Positions 32,421-43,176 of a DNA stretch of 64,000 nucleotides are shown here, one piece after another. Each line of letters opens with the position of its first letter. The first letter of the stretch is position 1. The stretch comes from Naumovozyma dairenensis CBS 421 (taxonomy: Eukaryota > Ascomycota > Saccharomycetes > Saccharomycetales > Saccharomycetaceae), in NCBI RefSeq assembly GCF_000227115.2, contig NC_016488.1, positions 558,001 to 622,000 of the forward strand, in the 5' to 3' direction. Below the pieces are notes generated by a model, which saw only the letters and a list, made by a program, of their open reading frames with translations, was not told the origin of the DNA and ran no database searches. Made by a program: the position numbers and the translations under genes.

Positions 32421-32653
32421 ATGAAGGAAAAATTAAATATTCTTATTATATGACCACCGAGAAAGAGCCCTTCGCGTATACAGAAAATCGGACATTTTCG
32501 CAATTAAGCTGAAAAGGTTAATTCAGTAGCACTTAAATGATGGAATCAATTTGTAGACATCATCATGGTATATGTCTATTGAATTGAAGGCACCAACCTA
32601 TATATATATATATACTTCTGATTTCAATACTCCATTGTCTCTTATATTGATCA

Positions 32654-35600
32654 ATGACTGAAAAAGCCAAGCCTGGTACCCCCTCTGCAGTTTCAAATGG
32701 GCCCAGAAACATCATCATTGAACCAACAAACAACCATCTCGAGGAAGACCCTATTACTGTTACTTCTGCCGTATCACCTTTATTTTTGAATAAAAGTACA
32801 AAAAAGGCTATGGAATCCATTGCTCCTATTTTAGAAGGATTCAGTCCCAAGACTTCTGCAAGTGAAAATACTTCTTTGAAATTACCTCCAGCTGGAACAC
32901 CAACAACATCAGAATGTATGGACGATATAGATGTAGATACAACTTTACAAAGAACATTGAGTACATCATCTCAAAAGGATTCTTCTTTTATCGAATCTAA
33001 TCCAAATTCATTATCTCCTTCAGAACTATTGAATTTACTCGATACTAAGAATCAAAATGATCAACCGGGGAAATTAGATTCTATACTAGACCAAACAGAG
33101 AGCAATAACAACGAGATTGCTGTGATCGACTCCAATGAACCGATATCCACACTATCCCCTCATTCAAAACCTACGACCACAACCGAGAACGCAGCAACAT
33201 CTGTATCATCCACTTCATCATCAAGGAAATCCTCCACCACACAATTGAAAAAACCTTCATTACCCAAAATTGGTAAAATTGGTGTATGCGCTATGGACGC
33301 CAAAGTCCTCTCCAAACCGATGCGTCATATCTTAAATCGTCTCATTGAAAATGATGAATTCGATACAATAATCTTCGGTGACAAAGTTATCCTTGATGAA
33401 ACCATTGAAAATTGGCCCACCTGTGATTTCCTCATTTCATTCTTTTCCGCAGGGTTCCCCTTAAATAAAGCTATCAATTATGTCAAATTAAGGAAACCTT
33501 TCATTATTAACGATTTGCTTATGCAGAAAGTTTTATGGGATAGAAGATTATGTTTACAAATCTTGCAAAATTCAAAAGTGCCTACCCCTGCAAGATTGGA
33601 GATTAGTAGAGATGGTGGACCAAGAGCAGATAAGGAACTTAGAGCGAAATTAGCTGAAATGGGGGTCGATATCAAACCTGTTAAGGAACCCGATTGGGAA
33701 ATGATAGATGAGGATACGTTGAGAGTCGATGATAAGATTATGAAAAAACCATTCGTGGAGAAACCTGTGGATGGTGAAGATCATAATATTTATATTTATT
33801 ATCATTCTAAAAATGGTGGTGGTGGTCGTAGATTGTTTCGTAAAGTTGGAAATAAATCTTCAGAATTTGATCCTAATTTGTCAACACCACGATTGGAAGG
33901 TTCGTATATTTATGAAGAGTTTATGGATACAGATAATTTTGAGGATGTTAAGGCATATACCATTGGTGAAACTTTTTGTCATGCTGAAACTAGGAAATCT
34001 CCCGTCGTAGATGGGATTGTTAGAAGAAATACTCATGGGAAAGAGGTTAGATATGTGACAGAATTATCTAAAGAGGAACAAGATATTGCTAGACGTGTCT
34101 GTACAGCGTTCCAACAAATGATTTGTGGGTTTGATTTATTAAGAGTCGCGGGGAAAAGTTATGTTATTGATGTCAATGGATTCTCATTCGTTAAAGATAA
34201 TCAAGTTTATTATGATTCATGTGCAAGAATCTTGAGGGAAACTTTTATTCAAGCTAAAAAGAAGATGGATATTGAGAAAAGGAATTTACCTGTTATTAGA
34301 GAGGAGAAAAGTCAAAAATGGGTATTTAAAGGTCTTGTTACGATTATTAGACATGCTGATAGAACTCCAAAGCAAAAATTTAAACATTCATTCACTTCAC
34401 CAATTTTTATATCCTTGTTAAAGGGCCATAAAGAAGAAGTTGTCATTAGAAATATTAATGATTTGAAAATTGTTTTACAAGCTTTACAAATTGCCATCGA
34501 GGAAAAAGCTGAAGACATTACGAAATTAAAGATTTTATCTAATGCATTAGAGAAAAAACTAAATTTCCCCGGAACCAAAATTCAATTAAAACCAGTTATG
34601 AATGGTGAGAATGAAGTCATCAAAGTTCAATTTATTTTGAAATGGGGTGGTGAACCAACTCATTCTGCCTTGTACCAGGCGACAGAATTAGGTGAACAAA
34701 TGAGACAAGATTTTGATTTATTAAATAAAAGTATCTTGCAAAATATTACCATCTTTTCCTCATCTGAAAGAAGAGTTCTTTTATCAGCTCAATTTTGGGC
34801 AATGGCATTATTTGGTGCAGATGAATTGGGGAATGATGAAATTCGTATACGGAAAGATTTATTAGATGATAGTAATGCTGCGAAAGATTTAATGGATAAA
34901 GTTAAAAAGCAATTGAAACCATTATTAAGAGAAGGTAAAAAGGCACCAGATCAATTTGCATGGCCAGGTAAGATGCCAGAACCATATTTAGTTATTAAAC
35001 GTGTTGTTGAATTGATGAATTATCATAAAAAGATTATGGATCATAATTTTGCTACGAAAAATGTTTCAGAGATGCAAACACGTTGGTGTTGTGGTGAAGA
35101 TCCAAGTTTATTTAAAGAAAGATGGGATAAATTATTTAAAGAATTTGTTACTGTTGAAAAAGCTGATCCATCAAAGATATCTGAATTATATGATACAATG
35201 AAATATGATGCCCTACATAATAGACAATTTTTGGAAAATATATTTGATCCTGGCGAATCGAATGAATTAATAGGAGAAGAAATGAGTAAAAGATCATTGG
35301 TGGATCGTTATCCGTATCAATATTTAGCCAAAAATAATTTCAAAATTATTGATAGTCATAGTCACAATAGTTCAGGAACTAATCTTCATAATGGTAGTAG
35401 TTCTAATTCTAGTAAGAATTTGAATAGTGTTGGATCACTTGGATGGGTATTAGAAAGTAGTAAAACTACAAGGACAAATTCTGAATCTTCATCATCATCA
35501 CCATTTGATGACCCAAAATTCATGCAATTAAGAGAATTATATAAGTTGGCTAAAGTATTATTTGATTTCATTTGCCCCAAGGAATATGGTATTCAAGATT

Positions 35601-36307
35601 CTGAAAAATTAGATATTGGGTTACTTACTTCGTTACCATTAGCGAAACAAATATTGAATGATATTAATGATATGAAAAATAGAGAATCACCTGCATGCGT
35701 TTCATATTTTACAAAGGAATCACATATCTATACCTTATTGAATATTATTTATGAATCAGGGATTCCAATGAGAATTGCAAGGAATGCATTACCTGAACTT
35801 GATTATTTATCTCAAATAAATTTTGAATTATATGAAAGTACAGATAGTAATGGGCAAAGAGCACATTCTATAAGGCTGAAAATGTCACCAGGTTGTCATA
35901 CACAAGATCCATTAGATGTTCAATTAGATGATAGACATTATATCAGTTGTATTCCTAAGATTTCATTAACTAAACATCTTGATATGGATTATTTCCAACA
36001 AAAATTAAGAAATAAATTTACTAGAGTTAGAATGCCATCCAAATTTACACCGGTCAATATTACCAGTCCAAATTTAAGTTTCCGTAAGGAAGATTTCATA
36101 AATAAGAAGAAGACAAAGAGTAAGAGTAAGCCTAGAATGAAATCTAAGTTTAGTTTAAGTTCATCAACAGCCAGTATTGCATCGTCGTCATCAAGTGTAC
36201 CGAATTCTAACAGAGAAACTCCTGGTCTTGATATGGGATCATCATCATGTTCAGAATCTGCAGACGGTACCCCAGTACCATGGTCTATCGAGAAGGAAAA
36301 CGAATAA
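32654..36307 (+). CDS. VIP1: Vip1, inositol hexakisphosphate/diphosphoinositol kinase
   Basis: Bifunctional PPIP5K that makes 1-diphosphoinositol phosphates for phosphate sensing and stress control. The N-terminal 210 residues are Ser/Thr-rich and disordered. The ATP-grasp kinase domain covers about 210-540 (KIGVCAMDAKVLSKPMRHI near 212; FDLLRVAGKSYVIDVNGFSFVKD near 493). A histidine-acid-phosphatase-like domain follows from about 555 and carries RHADRTPKQ near 566. Together these are typical of the family. It is 1217 aa against 1146 in yeast, with extra Ser-rich segments near 905-955 and at the C-terminus. CTR3 follows, as in S. cerevisiae. Confidence 0.97.
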   Translation: MTEKAKPGTPSAVSNGPRNIIIEPTNNHLEEDPITVTSAVSPLFLNKSTKKAMESIAPILEGFSPKTSASENTSLKLPPAGTPTTSECMDDIDVDTTLQRTLSTSSQKDSSFIESNPNSLSPSELLNLLDTKNQNDQPGKLDSILDQTESNNNEIAVIDSNEPISTLSPHSKPTTTTENAATSVSSTSSSRKSSTTQLKKPSLPKIGKIGVCAMDAKVLSKPMRHILNRLIENDEFDTIIFGDKVILDETIENWPTCDFLISFFSAGFPLNKAINYVKLRKPFIINDLLMQKVLWDRRLCLQILQNSKVPTPARLEISRDGGPRADKELRAKLAEMGVDIKPVKEPDWEMIDEDTLRVDDKIMKKPFVEKPVDGEDHNIYIYYHSKNGGGGRRLFRKVGNKSSEFDPNLSTPRLEGSYIYEEFMDTDNFEDVKAYTIGETFCHAETRKSPVVDGIVRRNTHGKEVRYVTELSKEEQDIARRVCTAFQQMICGFDLLRVAGKSYVIDVNGFSFVKDNQVYYDSCARILRETFIQAKKKMDIEKRNLPVIREEKSQKWVFKGLVTIIRHADRTPKQKFKHSFTSPIFISLLKGHKEEVVIRNINDLKIVLQALQIAIEEKAEDITKLKILSNALEKKLNFPGTKIQLKPVMNGENEVIKVQFILKWGGEPTHSALYQATELGEQMRQDFDLLNKSILQNITIFSSSERRVLLSAQFWAMALFGADELGNDEIRIRKDLLDDSNAAKDLMDKVKKQLKPLLREGKKAPDQFAWPGKMPEPYLVIKRVVELMNYHKKIMDHNFATKNVSEMQTRWCCGEDPSLFKERWDKLFKEFVTVEKADPSKISELYDTMKYDALHNRQFLENIFDPGESNELIGEEMSKRSLVDRYPYQYLAKNNFKIIDSHSHNSSGTNLHNGSSSNSSKNLNSVGSLGWVLESSKTTRTNSESSSSSPFDDPKFMQLRELYKLAKVLFDFICPKEYGIQDSEKLDIGLLTSLPLAKQILNDINDMKNRESPACVSYFTKESHIYTLLNIIYESGIPMRIARNALPELDYLSQINFELYESTDSNGQRAHSIRLKMSPGCHTQDPLDVQLDDRHYISCIPKISLTKHLDMDYFQQKLRNKFTRVRMPSKFTPVNITSPNLSFRKEDFINKKKTKSKSKPRMKSKFSLSSSTASIASSSSSVPNSNRETPGLDMGSSSCSESADGTPVPWSIEKENE

Positions 36308-36827
36308 ACAAAGGTTTATAAGTAATTATATAAAAAACAAGTTTTTTTGTAGTTTTAATCAAAATTCTATTTTGGGAAACTTTGTCAAAGCTAACGGGGT
36401 ATTGCTCTCTTCCTTGGAGTTGTACTAAGAAAACGGGTTGTATGAAAGTTACTTGATATAGATGCTTTCATACTGTATACGTAACGTAATATATTTGGGT
36501 ACTGCGGAAAGGCGAATATTATATTTGCATGTAGTGACTGGGAGAGTAGTGTGCTTCTGATATACAGATATTTATACGATTTAGAATGGTTGTAGCTGTT
36601 GCAGTAGATTCTAACAAGTGTTTCTTCCAGACAAAATACGACCAATTACATTTGAACATAAGGCCCAGAGACAGACCTTATTGAGATTGACATGTGGGTA
36701 AGGGTTCCCTCCCCTCGAGTGAACCCGATATAACCTCCTGTACTGACAACATATATCATAGGTATTATATATCTGTTACAAGTTCGTATTCTATTTGTTC
36801 TTTGCAGTTGTTTCCTTTAAAGAAAAA

Positions 36828-36835
36828 TGAGCAAA
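36828..36835 (-). promoter_or_regulatory. Copper-response element (Mac1-type) 1 of CTR3
   Basis: Exact TTTGCTCA on the minus strand, about 320 bp before the CTR3 ATG. Mac1 activates yeast CTR1, CTR3 and FRE genes through paired TTTGCTC sites under copper starvation. Confidence 0.7.
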
Positions 36836-36933
36836 TAAATTATTTGGCAAAGGGCAAAGGGACGCTGCGCTTCTGCGGCAGAATACAGGGCGTCACAAAA
36901 CAAAACAGGCGAATGGCTGAAGGGAATCATCTT

Positions 36934-36941
36934 TGAGCAAA
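36934..36941 (-). promoter_or_regulatory. Copper-response element (Mac1-type) 2 of CTR3
   Basis: A second exact TTTGCTCA in the same orientation, 106 bp downstream of the first and about 213 bp before the ATG. S. cerevisiae CTR genes need two such sites. Confidence 0.7.
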
Positions 36942-37031
36942 AATCATTTTGATTTTAATAATTATAAACAGGATATTCCATCGAGAAGATATATTCGTAT
37001 ATATATACCCTTAGTGGGAATATATAATCTG

Positions 37032-37040
37032 TATATAAAG
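37032..37040 (+). promoter_or_regulatory. Probable TATA box of CTR3
   Basis: TATATAAAG lies 114 bp before the ATG and downstream of both copper elements, a usual layout for an inducible yeast promoter. Confidence 0.5.
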
Positions 37041-37153
37041 TGCAATTGCCAATAATAATCAAAATATTTCTTAATATATATTGGTAATAGCCAGCAGCCC
37101 AATAGCATATTCAAATAACATAATAGTAACATTAATAACAAAAAATCACAAAG

Positions 37154-38068
37154 ATGGATGGTATGCTAATGTCAATGAGTTCAAGTACCTCTGCTACGGC
37201 TGCTACACCCACCATGACAAGCATGTTAATGTCAATGGCCTCCTCCTCGGCAACGGCCACTAACAATATGGATATGGCGGCTACCGCTACCGCTACATCT
37301 TCGGCCGCTGCTATGGGTGGAATGGGTGGAATGGGTGGTATGGGATCTGCTAATGCATGTAAGATTTCCATGTTATGGAATTGGTACACAATTAATACAT
37401 GTTTCATTGCTAGATCCTGGAAGAATGATACAAGGGGTAAGTTTGCTGGTTCTTGTATTGGTTGTTTCTTACTAGTATTGATTGCTCAATGGTTGAATAG
37501 AATTTCAAGACAGTTGGATGTAGAATTAGTTAAGAGACATAGTCAAGTTCAATGGGCTAAATATATTGTTGAGAAGCAAGAGTTTACTGATGGAAGTAGC
37601 TCTCAAAAGAGTGACGAAAAAGAGATTCATACAGGTAAGGCAACGGAATTGAGTAACGAAAGTTCTTTCATGACTTTGATAGTTGCATTGGGGAAGACTT
37701 TGTCTCATTATTGGTTCCTCAATTTTATTGGCAATGGGGATTTAAGAGAAGATTCTGATGATTTGTTTTTGAAAACTAAGAAGCAATGTAATTCGGGCAC
37801 TACTAATGCACAAACTAACGCTGTTTTCCCAAGTCTTTTAGATCATATCGCAAGATCATTCCTCTTTCTTGTGCAATGGGGGTTGTCTTATATCATAATG
37901 TTATTATTCATGTATTATAATGGTTATATCATCATTAGTTGTGGATTAGGTGCTTTGTTCGGAAGATTAATCTTCAATTACGAACCATTAGCTACCTTTA
38001 ATAGTAGTTCAATTGACGGTAATCTTGCCCATGATAAAGAAAGTAATGACAGGAAATGTTGTTTCTAG
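37154..38068 (+). CDS. CTR3: Ctr3, high-affinity copper transporter with a Met-rich N-terminus
   Basis: Plasma-membrane trimeric Cu(I) importer of the CTR family. The core matches yeast Ctr3: CKISMLWNWYTI near 69-80, GKFAGSCIGCFLLVL near 95, WGLSYIIMLLFMYYNGYIIISC with an MxxxM pair (MLLFM) in helix 2, and a GALFG (GxxxG) motif in helix 3. The Cys-containing tail ends KCC plus one residue. At 304 aa it is longer than yeast Ctr3 (241). The extra sequence is mostly an N-terminal segment with 14 Met in the first 63 residues, including (MGG)n repeats, and a longer cytosolic loop. Confidence 0.95.
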   Translation: MDGMLMSMSSSTSATAATPTMTSMLMSMASSSATATNNMDMAATATATSSAAAMGGMGGMGGMGSANACKISMLWNWYTINTCFIARSWKNDTRGKFAGSCIGCFLLVLIAQWLNRISRQLDVELVKRHSQVQWAKYIVEKQEFTDGSSSQKSDEKEIHTGKATELSNESSFMTLIVALGKTLSHYWFLNFIGNGDLREDSDDLFLKTKKQCNSGTTNAQTNAVFPSLLDHIARSFLFLVQWGLSYIIMLLFMYYNGYIIISCGLGALFGRLIFNYEPLATFNSSSIDGNLAHDKESNDRKCCF

Positions 38069-38665
38069 TACCATCTTTAATTTTCAATAAACAAAATAAC
38101 AAAGCAGAAGCAAAGAAACAAAATTACTTATATATTCCATTTTTCCCTGTTTATAAACACTTCTCTGTAATATGCATATATATATAGATAGATAGCTCTT
38201 TATGAATTCAACTATTTTAGTGTCTGTACCAAACACAAGTAGTCGTTTTCTCTACATAATGTAAACGACATGCTTATATCTCAAATTTCAACAACCTCAA
38301 GGTCATCATATGAGGAGAATAATATATGATAATAAAGAGATGATATATGTGTTCTGTTCTGTTCTGTTCTTTTCTGTTGTGTTGTGTTGTGTTGTGTTGT
38401 GTCACTTATTCATTGGATTCCAATCATCTTCCACGGAGGCGCTGTCGCAATAAGCTTCTTGAAATATTATAATACAATATAATATAGTATACTATATATA
38501 TATGTATGTAATTGTAGAAGGGTCCATTATAAATTTGATATACACTAAATCGGCCTCAACAAACCGTAAGAACAAACCCCCAAAGACAAATATTATCGAG
38601 CATTCGAGTGATTCGTAGATCAACATTTGAAAGAGGGACATTTTCATATTACAAATATCTTTCAA
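38069..38665. other. CTR3/ECM30 junction region (synteny breakpoint)
   Basis: These 597 bp join genes that are about 25 loci apart in S. cerevisiae. They contain the pentanucleotide repeats at 38352-38402 and AT runs. I see no tRNA, LTR or gene relic. Confidence 0.6.
38352..38402. repeat. Compound pentanucleotide repeat (TTCTG)n(TTGTG)n
   Basis: About four TTCTG units with one interruption, followed by about five TTGTG units, in the CTR3/ECM30 junction. Confidence 0.9.
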
Positions 38666-39701
38666 ATGGGTAATTCAGAATCGAAAATAGACGCTCTTTA
38701 TAAGCAACACCTTATTAAATTGGCTCGACCGGATATAGATCCTGACGCCAACAAGACTAGAGGTCAACCTACACCTACAATAAGTGGTGAAAGTATTGAC
38801 GAGAAGGTACCAGCCACCAATGATATGGACGGTCCTGTTACGATACCTTTGTTTAACAGAGAAATGGAATCTATAGGTATGGATTTCCTTATATCATTTT
38901 ATAATGGCGAAATTCATGATATGGATATAATAAATAGTACTCCCATCTTTAATGGTTTTTATGAAGATTTCATTAATGCTGCGCAAACTCTATCTGCTGA
39001 GACTTTTAATTCCTTAATTTCAAGTAACGAACTGAGGAAGATTTTCAAAATTAATCCACAAAATTTTATTAACTTGTTAAGATTTGCTATTTTGAAAATT
39101 ATCCTAATTACAAATTATTTGAGTTTGATATCATTACCAGGAAATAATAGTAATAATATTAATAGGATATCTTCAGCATCATCTAATTCATCTGCACAAT
39201 CATCTTTTATGGAATCTACGTCAGGCTCCTCAACGAATGAAGTATCACTGAAATTAAATCATTTACTGATATCAATAAGGATCTTGACAAAATTATTCCC
39301 AATATATTTGGAAACAACTGGCAACAAGAAAAAAATAAGTATAGATTTTTGGAAACCTGACTCTATACAGGCAATATTTGGTATTGACTCAATAAACATC
39401 GGACCGGAAGAATTAGCATTGAATTCCTTAGGTGAAAGCTTGTTAACTTCATGTGTCAAGTTATGTTTTATTCAAGGATTTACCATTCCATTACAATCAA
39501 ACGTTAAAACAATGACAACAAGTAATAAGAATAACAAACCAGGCAAGTTTTCTTTGATAATGTGGGAAAATGGGATTGAGACTGTTGATATAGGTTATTC
39601 ACCTAATAACCAATCTCCAAAATTGGACTCAAACCGATTGCAAATCATCTCATTATTATTAACTTTATGTTCAAAAGATCTCTACCAACAGCCGACGTCT
39701 G

Positions 39702-39732
<31 letters not shown>

Positions 39733-41324
39733 CAATGAATTCTTATTACATTTCTCCTCATTACCATCAACGTCAGCAACTTCGATTCCTTCCAACTCTA
39801 TGAATAACTTGATGACTTATTTTACTTCATCTCTTGTAAATACAGTTTGTCAATATTGTTTGAATTATAATCTTCATTATATGAATCCATACAAAGAAAA
39901 TACGAACTTAAACTACAAGTTATCGAACAACCAAAATTTATCTATCCTAAAATCAAGTTTAATACAATCTTCAGTACAATTACTGAATTTACTTTTATTA
40001 AGTAATCCTAATGTTTCCATTACCACCAATACAATTAAGAATCACTTAAGTAATTTGAAAAGAGAACGAGATCTGAAACTACTTTTATCTGCATTCGTTA
40101 AAATATTTAAATATCCAATAGACCAAATGATTGAAGTGGAATCAAATCCCTTCTCATTTTCAAATGATTCTTCAAGTTCCAAGATAAATAATTATGATCC
40201 CAGTTTGAAAAATAACCTGAACATCAATAACAAACCTTCAAATACTAATAATAATATTACCATGACCTCTAATAATTTTAATGCACATAACGATACAAAC
40301 ACTAGTACCACAAATAATAGTAATAATAATAACACCAGTGGTGAAACAAACGCTTCTTTACCAAGAATACCGAAATTATCATTTCAAATGATTGTCTTCA
40401 TAATAAATCTTATGAATGCGAACAAATTGTTCAGAAATTACTTTATGGATAAATTTGCTAACAAATTTATAATATTTGCCATTTATTTTTTGAAATTTTA
40501 TCCCATGGGTCCATCATCAAACCCAAAAATTAGTACGTTTTTACAAATCAGTATTGAATTGTCATTATCCTTATCATCAAAACATTTGGTTCAAAGAAAA
40601 TTGTTAAATTCATTTACAATTAACTATTACACGAATAAATTACCAAACTCATTTAAAATTTCAAATGTTTCCAACATTAATAATCTAAGTTATAGAGATT
40701 TTGCAATTACTCAATTATCAAACATTTTAGTAAATGATATTCGATCTAATTCTCCAACTATTCATTTAAAACCATATTGTTATGAATTGATTTATAATTT
40801 ATTACCAATTAATCAAACTGTTTTCAATGTCCAAAAAAATGAACCTGATGATATGACTCCACTATCATCAAATAATCAAAATTATTATAATTTAAATTAT
40901 ATCGCATCAATATCACTACTACATCTTTTATCCAAATCATCAAATAAACAATATTTATCGTCATTTTCTCCGTCAAAATTTTCTGTTAATAACAAATTTA
41001 ATAATTCTATTCAACAATGGCAACAAAAAAATGAATCTGAGAATGGAATTAGTCCATCCTTACCACGCCAATATTATTACGCATCACCAAGTTTTAAATT
41101 GGATATCTTATCGATTCTTTTAAGATCAATCTTAACATACATTGTGACATGTTTTAGAAATTCAAAAAATTTAATATTTGTATTAGCAAGACATCATGGT
41201 GTCCTATTACAATTAAGAGATTCAATTTTGACAATCTCAAAATTAATCGATTCTGAGAACTTGAATCTAAATAATTTCATTCAATTTAATTCTTCAAAAA
41301 TCATCAATAATAACCTATCTCCGC

Positions 41325-41356
<32 letters not shown>

Positions 41357-43069
41357 AGGATGATCAGTACTAACAACATCAATAATAGCAATAATAATAA
41401 ACTAACAAATAATGCAAACAATGACACCATCAATAATAATAATAATATTCCTTTACCGTCAAACGAAGCAAACTTGCCGCCTTTTTTGGTAGCCAAATTG
41501 AATAAAACACTAAGTAAACGACAAAATAATGAAAATAATAACGATAATGATCATGCTGAGTACAGTGATAGTGATGAATATGACGATGACGACAATGATG
41601 ATGACAATGGTGGTGTCGCTAATAATAATGGCAGAATGTCGATGAATAATGGCAAACGGGTTTCATCGAAATCTAATAATGCTAATAACGTTGATAAAAA
41701 GGACTCAGATCATGAGAATAAGAATATTCAAATACATGAATATTTCAAATTTGATAATGATTTAGAATTGTTTAATTTATTATCTACAAGACCAAATTGG
41801 CCATCAGGGATTAATTCCAAGATAAATGGTAAAATTTCAAACAGAGTTTCATTTCTTGATTCATGGTCTGGTACAGAATCATTAAACGTTCTCATTAAGA
41901 TTTTAAAGTTATTTTTAACAAAGTATCCTAATATTACTACAGTTACAACAAATGATTATTACACTTTGACTAATAAATTTGATGATTTTGAAGATGAATT
42001 TTTGAAGATAATAACTCCAATGCTACCAATTCCATTAAAAGATGAACTTCGTCAAAAAAACCGAGAAGATAACCATAATACTAATAGTAAGTTACTCAAT
42101 CCATTGCTTTTGAAGTTAAATAGTCCAACTATTAAAAATTGGATATATTTACAATGTTGGATCGATATCTTTAATTCTCATTCAGCTCCATATTTGAAAC
42201 CAAATCCAAATTCAATGATAGATTTTAATTCCATTATTGGGAAAGCCCCTTCTACTTCGAGTTTGAATTCACAATCAAATTCAAATTCGGCTTCGACCGA
42301 AGTGTTAAGACCAACTTCTCTGTCTAAGACAAACTCTGCATTCACGATCGGATTAGGTATCAATAATAATCATAGTGCTGATTGCAATGATAATATTGTC
42401 ACTAGCAAAAGAAGAGAATCATCAACTTCACAAACTCGTATGAGCCAAACAAATATGTCTTCTTCAAATTTCCCACCTCCACCAACTGCATTAGAAAGAT
42501 GGACATCTAATACTTCTAATTTATCCAGAACAACTAGTAATGGTTCATCCATCATGAACTATTTTTCACAATCTCAACAACAGTTAAGTTTCCAAGAACC
42601 AATAATGGAATTTCAATCACCGTTGGATTCATCAGTAATGATCATGGGCAATATTGGATCATCTTCACCATCCTTAAATTCCAATAAACCTTCATCTTCA
42701 TCCTTTTTCAGATTTTCTTGGTCAAGTATAACTAAATCCGAACAAGATGATACTAATGATGCTGTAACTAATAATTCAGAATACTCTCCAAATGTAAACG
42801 GGTACAAGCAGCAACACCAATCTTCAACATTTGTACTAGATCAAGGAATTATCAATTCTAATATATGGACTTCCACAAATATTAAATTATTTAAAGTTAC
42901 GAAAGATTATAAAGAAGAATTTTCGTTCCTTGATATGACATCTTCATTACTGAAAAAATTCAGATTTAATAATTCAAATGAGGTTGAAATGGGAAGCAAC
43001 AACAATATTAATAATAATACTAGAAAATCTTCTCATTCTTCAATTTTTTTGCCAAAGACATTTGTTTAA
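38666..43069 (+). CDS. ECM30: Ecm30, HID1-family protein
   Basis: Large protein of the HID1 family, whose animal and fission-yeast members act at the Golgi in cargo sorting; yeast Ecm30 is poorly characterised. I chose the ATG at 38666 (1467 aa), because the longer frame starts at TTG. This start gives MGNSESK, with Gly2 and Ser6 as in an N-myristoylation signal and like other HID1 proteins. Helical, Leu/Ile-rich segments (about 60-200, 450-500, 585-850) alternate with low-complexity Asn, Ser, Gln (11 in a row near 890) and Asp/Glu stretches. These probably account for the extra length over yeast (1274). Assignment rests on the N-terminus, overall build and neighbours TSR2 and CNA1. Confidence 0.88.
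39702..39730 (+). repeat. TCA/ATC trinucleotide repeat (poly-Ser) in ECM30
   Basis: About nine TCA codons in frame, giving a Ser run in Ecm30. Confidence 0.9.
41324..41356 (+). repeat. (CAA)11 repeat (poly-Gln) in ECM30
   Basis: Eleven uninterrupted CAA codons encode a pure Gln run within a long Asn-rich stretch. Confidence 0.95.
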
Positions 43070-43176
43070 CATCTGAAAATATGACTTTTTTTTTCTTCTA
43101 AACAGACAGTGTCAAATTCTGTTCAGGTATATATCTATATATATACTTAAAAAAATAGAATATAATAAATAATGAA

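Larger units (their letters stand above)
31245..32653. promoter_or_regulatory. Divergent UTP21/VIP1 promoter region
   Basis: A 1.4 kb gap with no credible gene or RNA. It contains AGCTCATCGA at 31352-31361 (a 9/10 reverse-complement match to the PAC element), 108 bp from the UTP21 ATG. A CACGTG lies at 31502-31507, and (ACTCT)4 at 32401-32420, about 235 bp before VIP1. The middle part shows nothing I can interpret. Confidence 0.5.
36308..37153. promoter_or_regulatory. CTR3 upstream region
   Basis: The 846 bp between VIP1 and CTR3. Besides two copper-response elements and a TATA box, listed separately, it has AT-rich runs and no credible gene. A minus-strand frame at 36391-36645 starts at TTG and is rejected. 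Confidence 0.6.
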
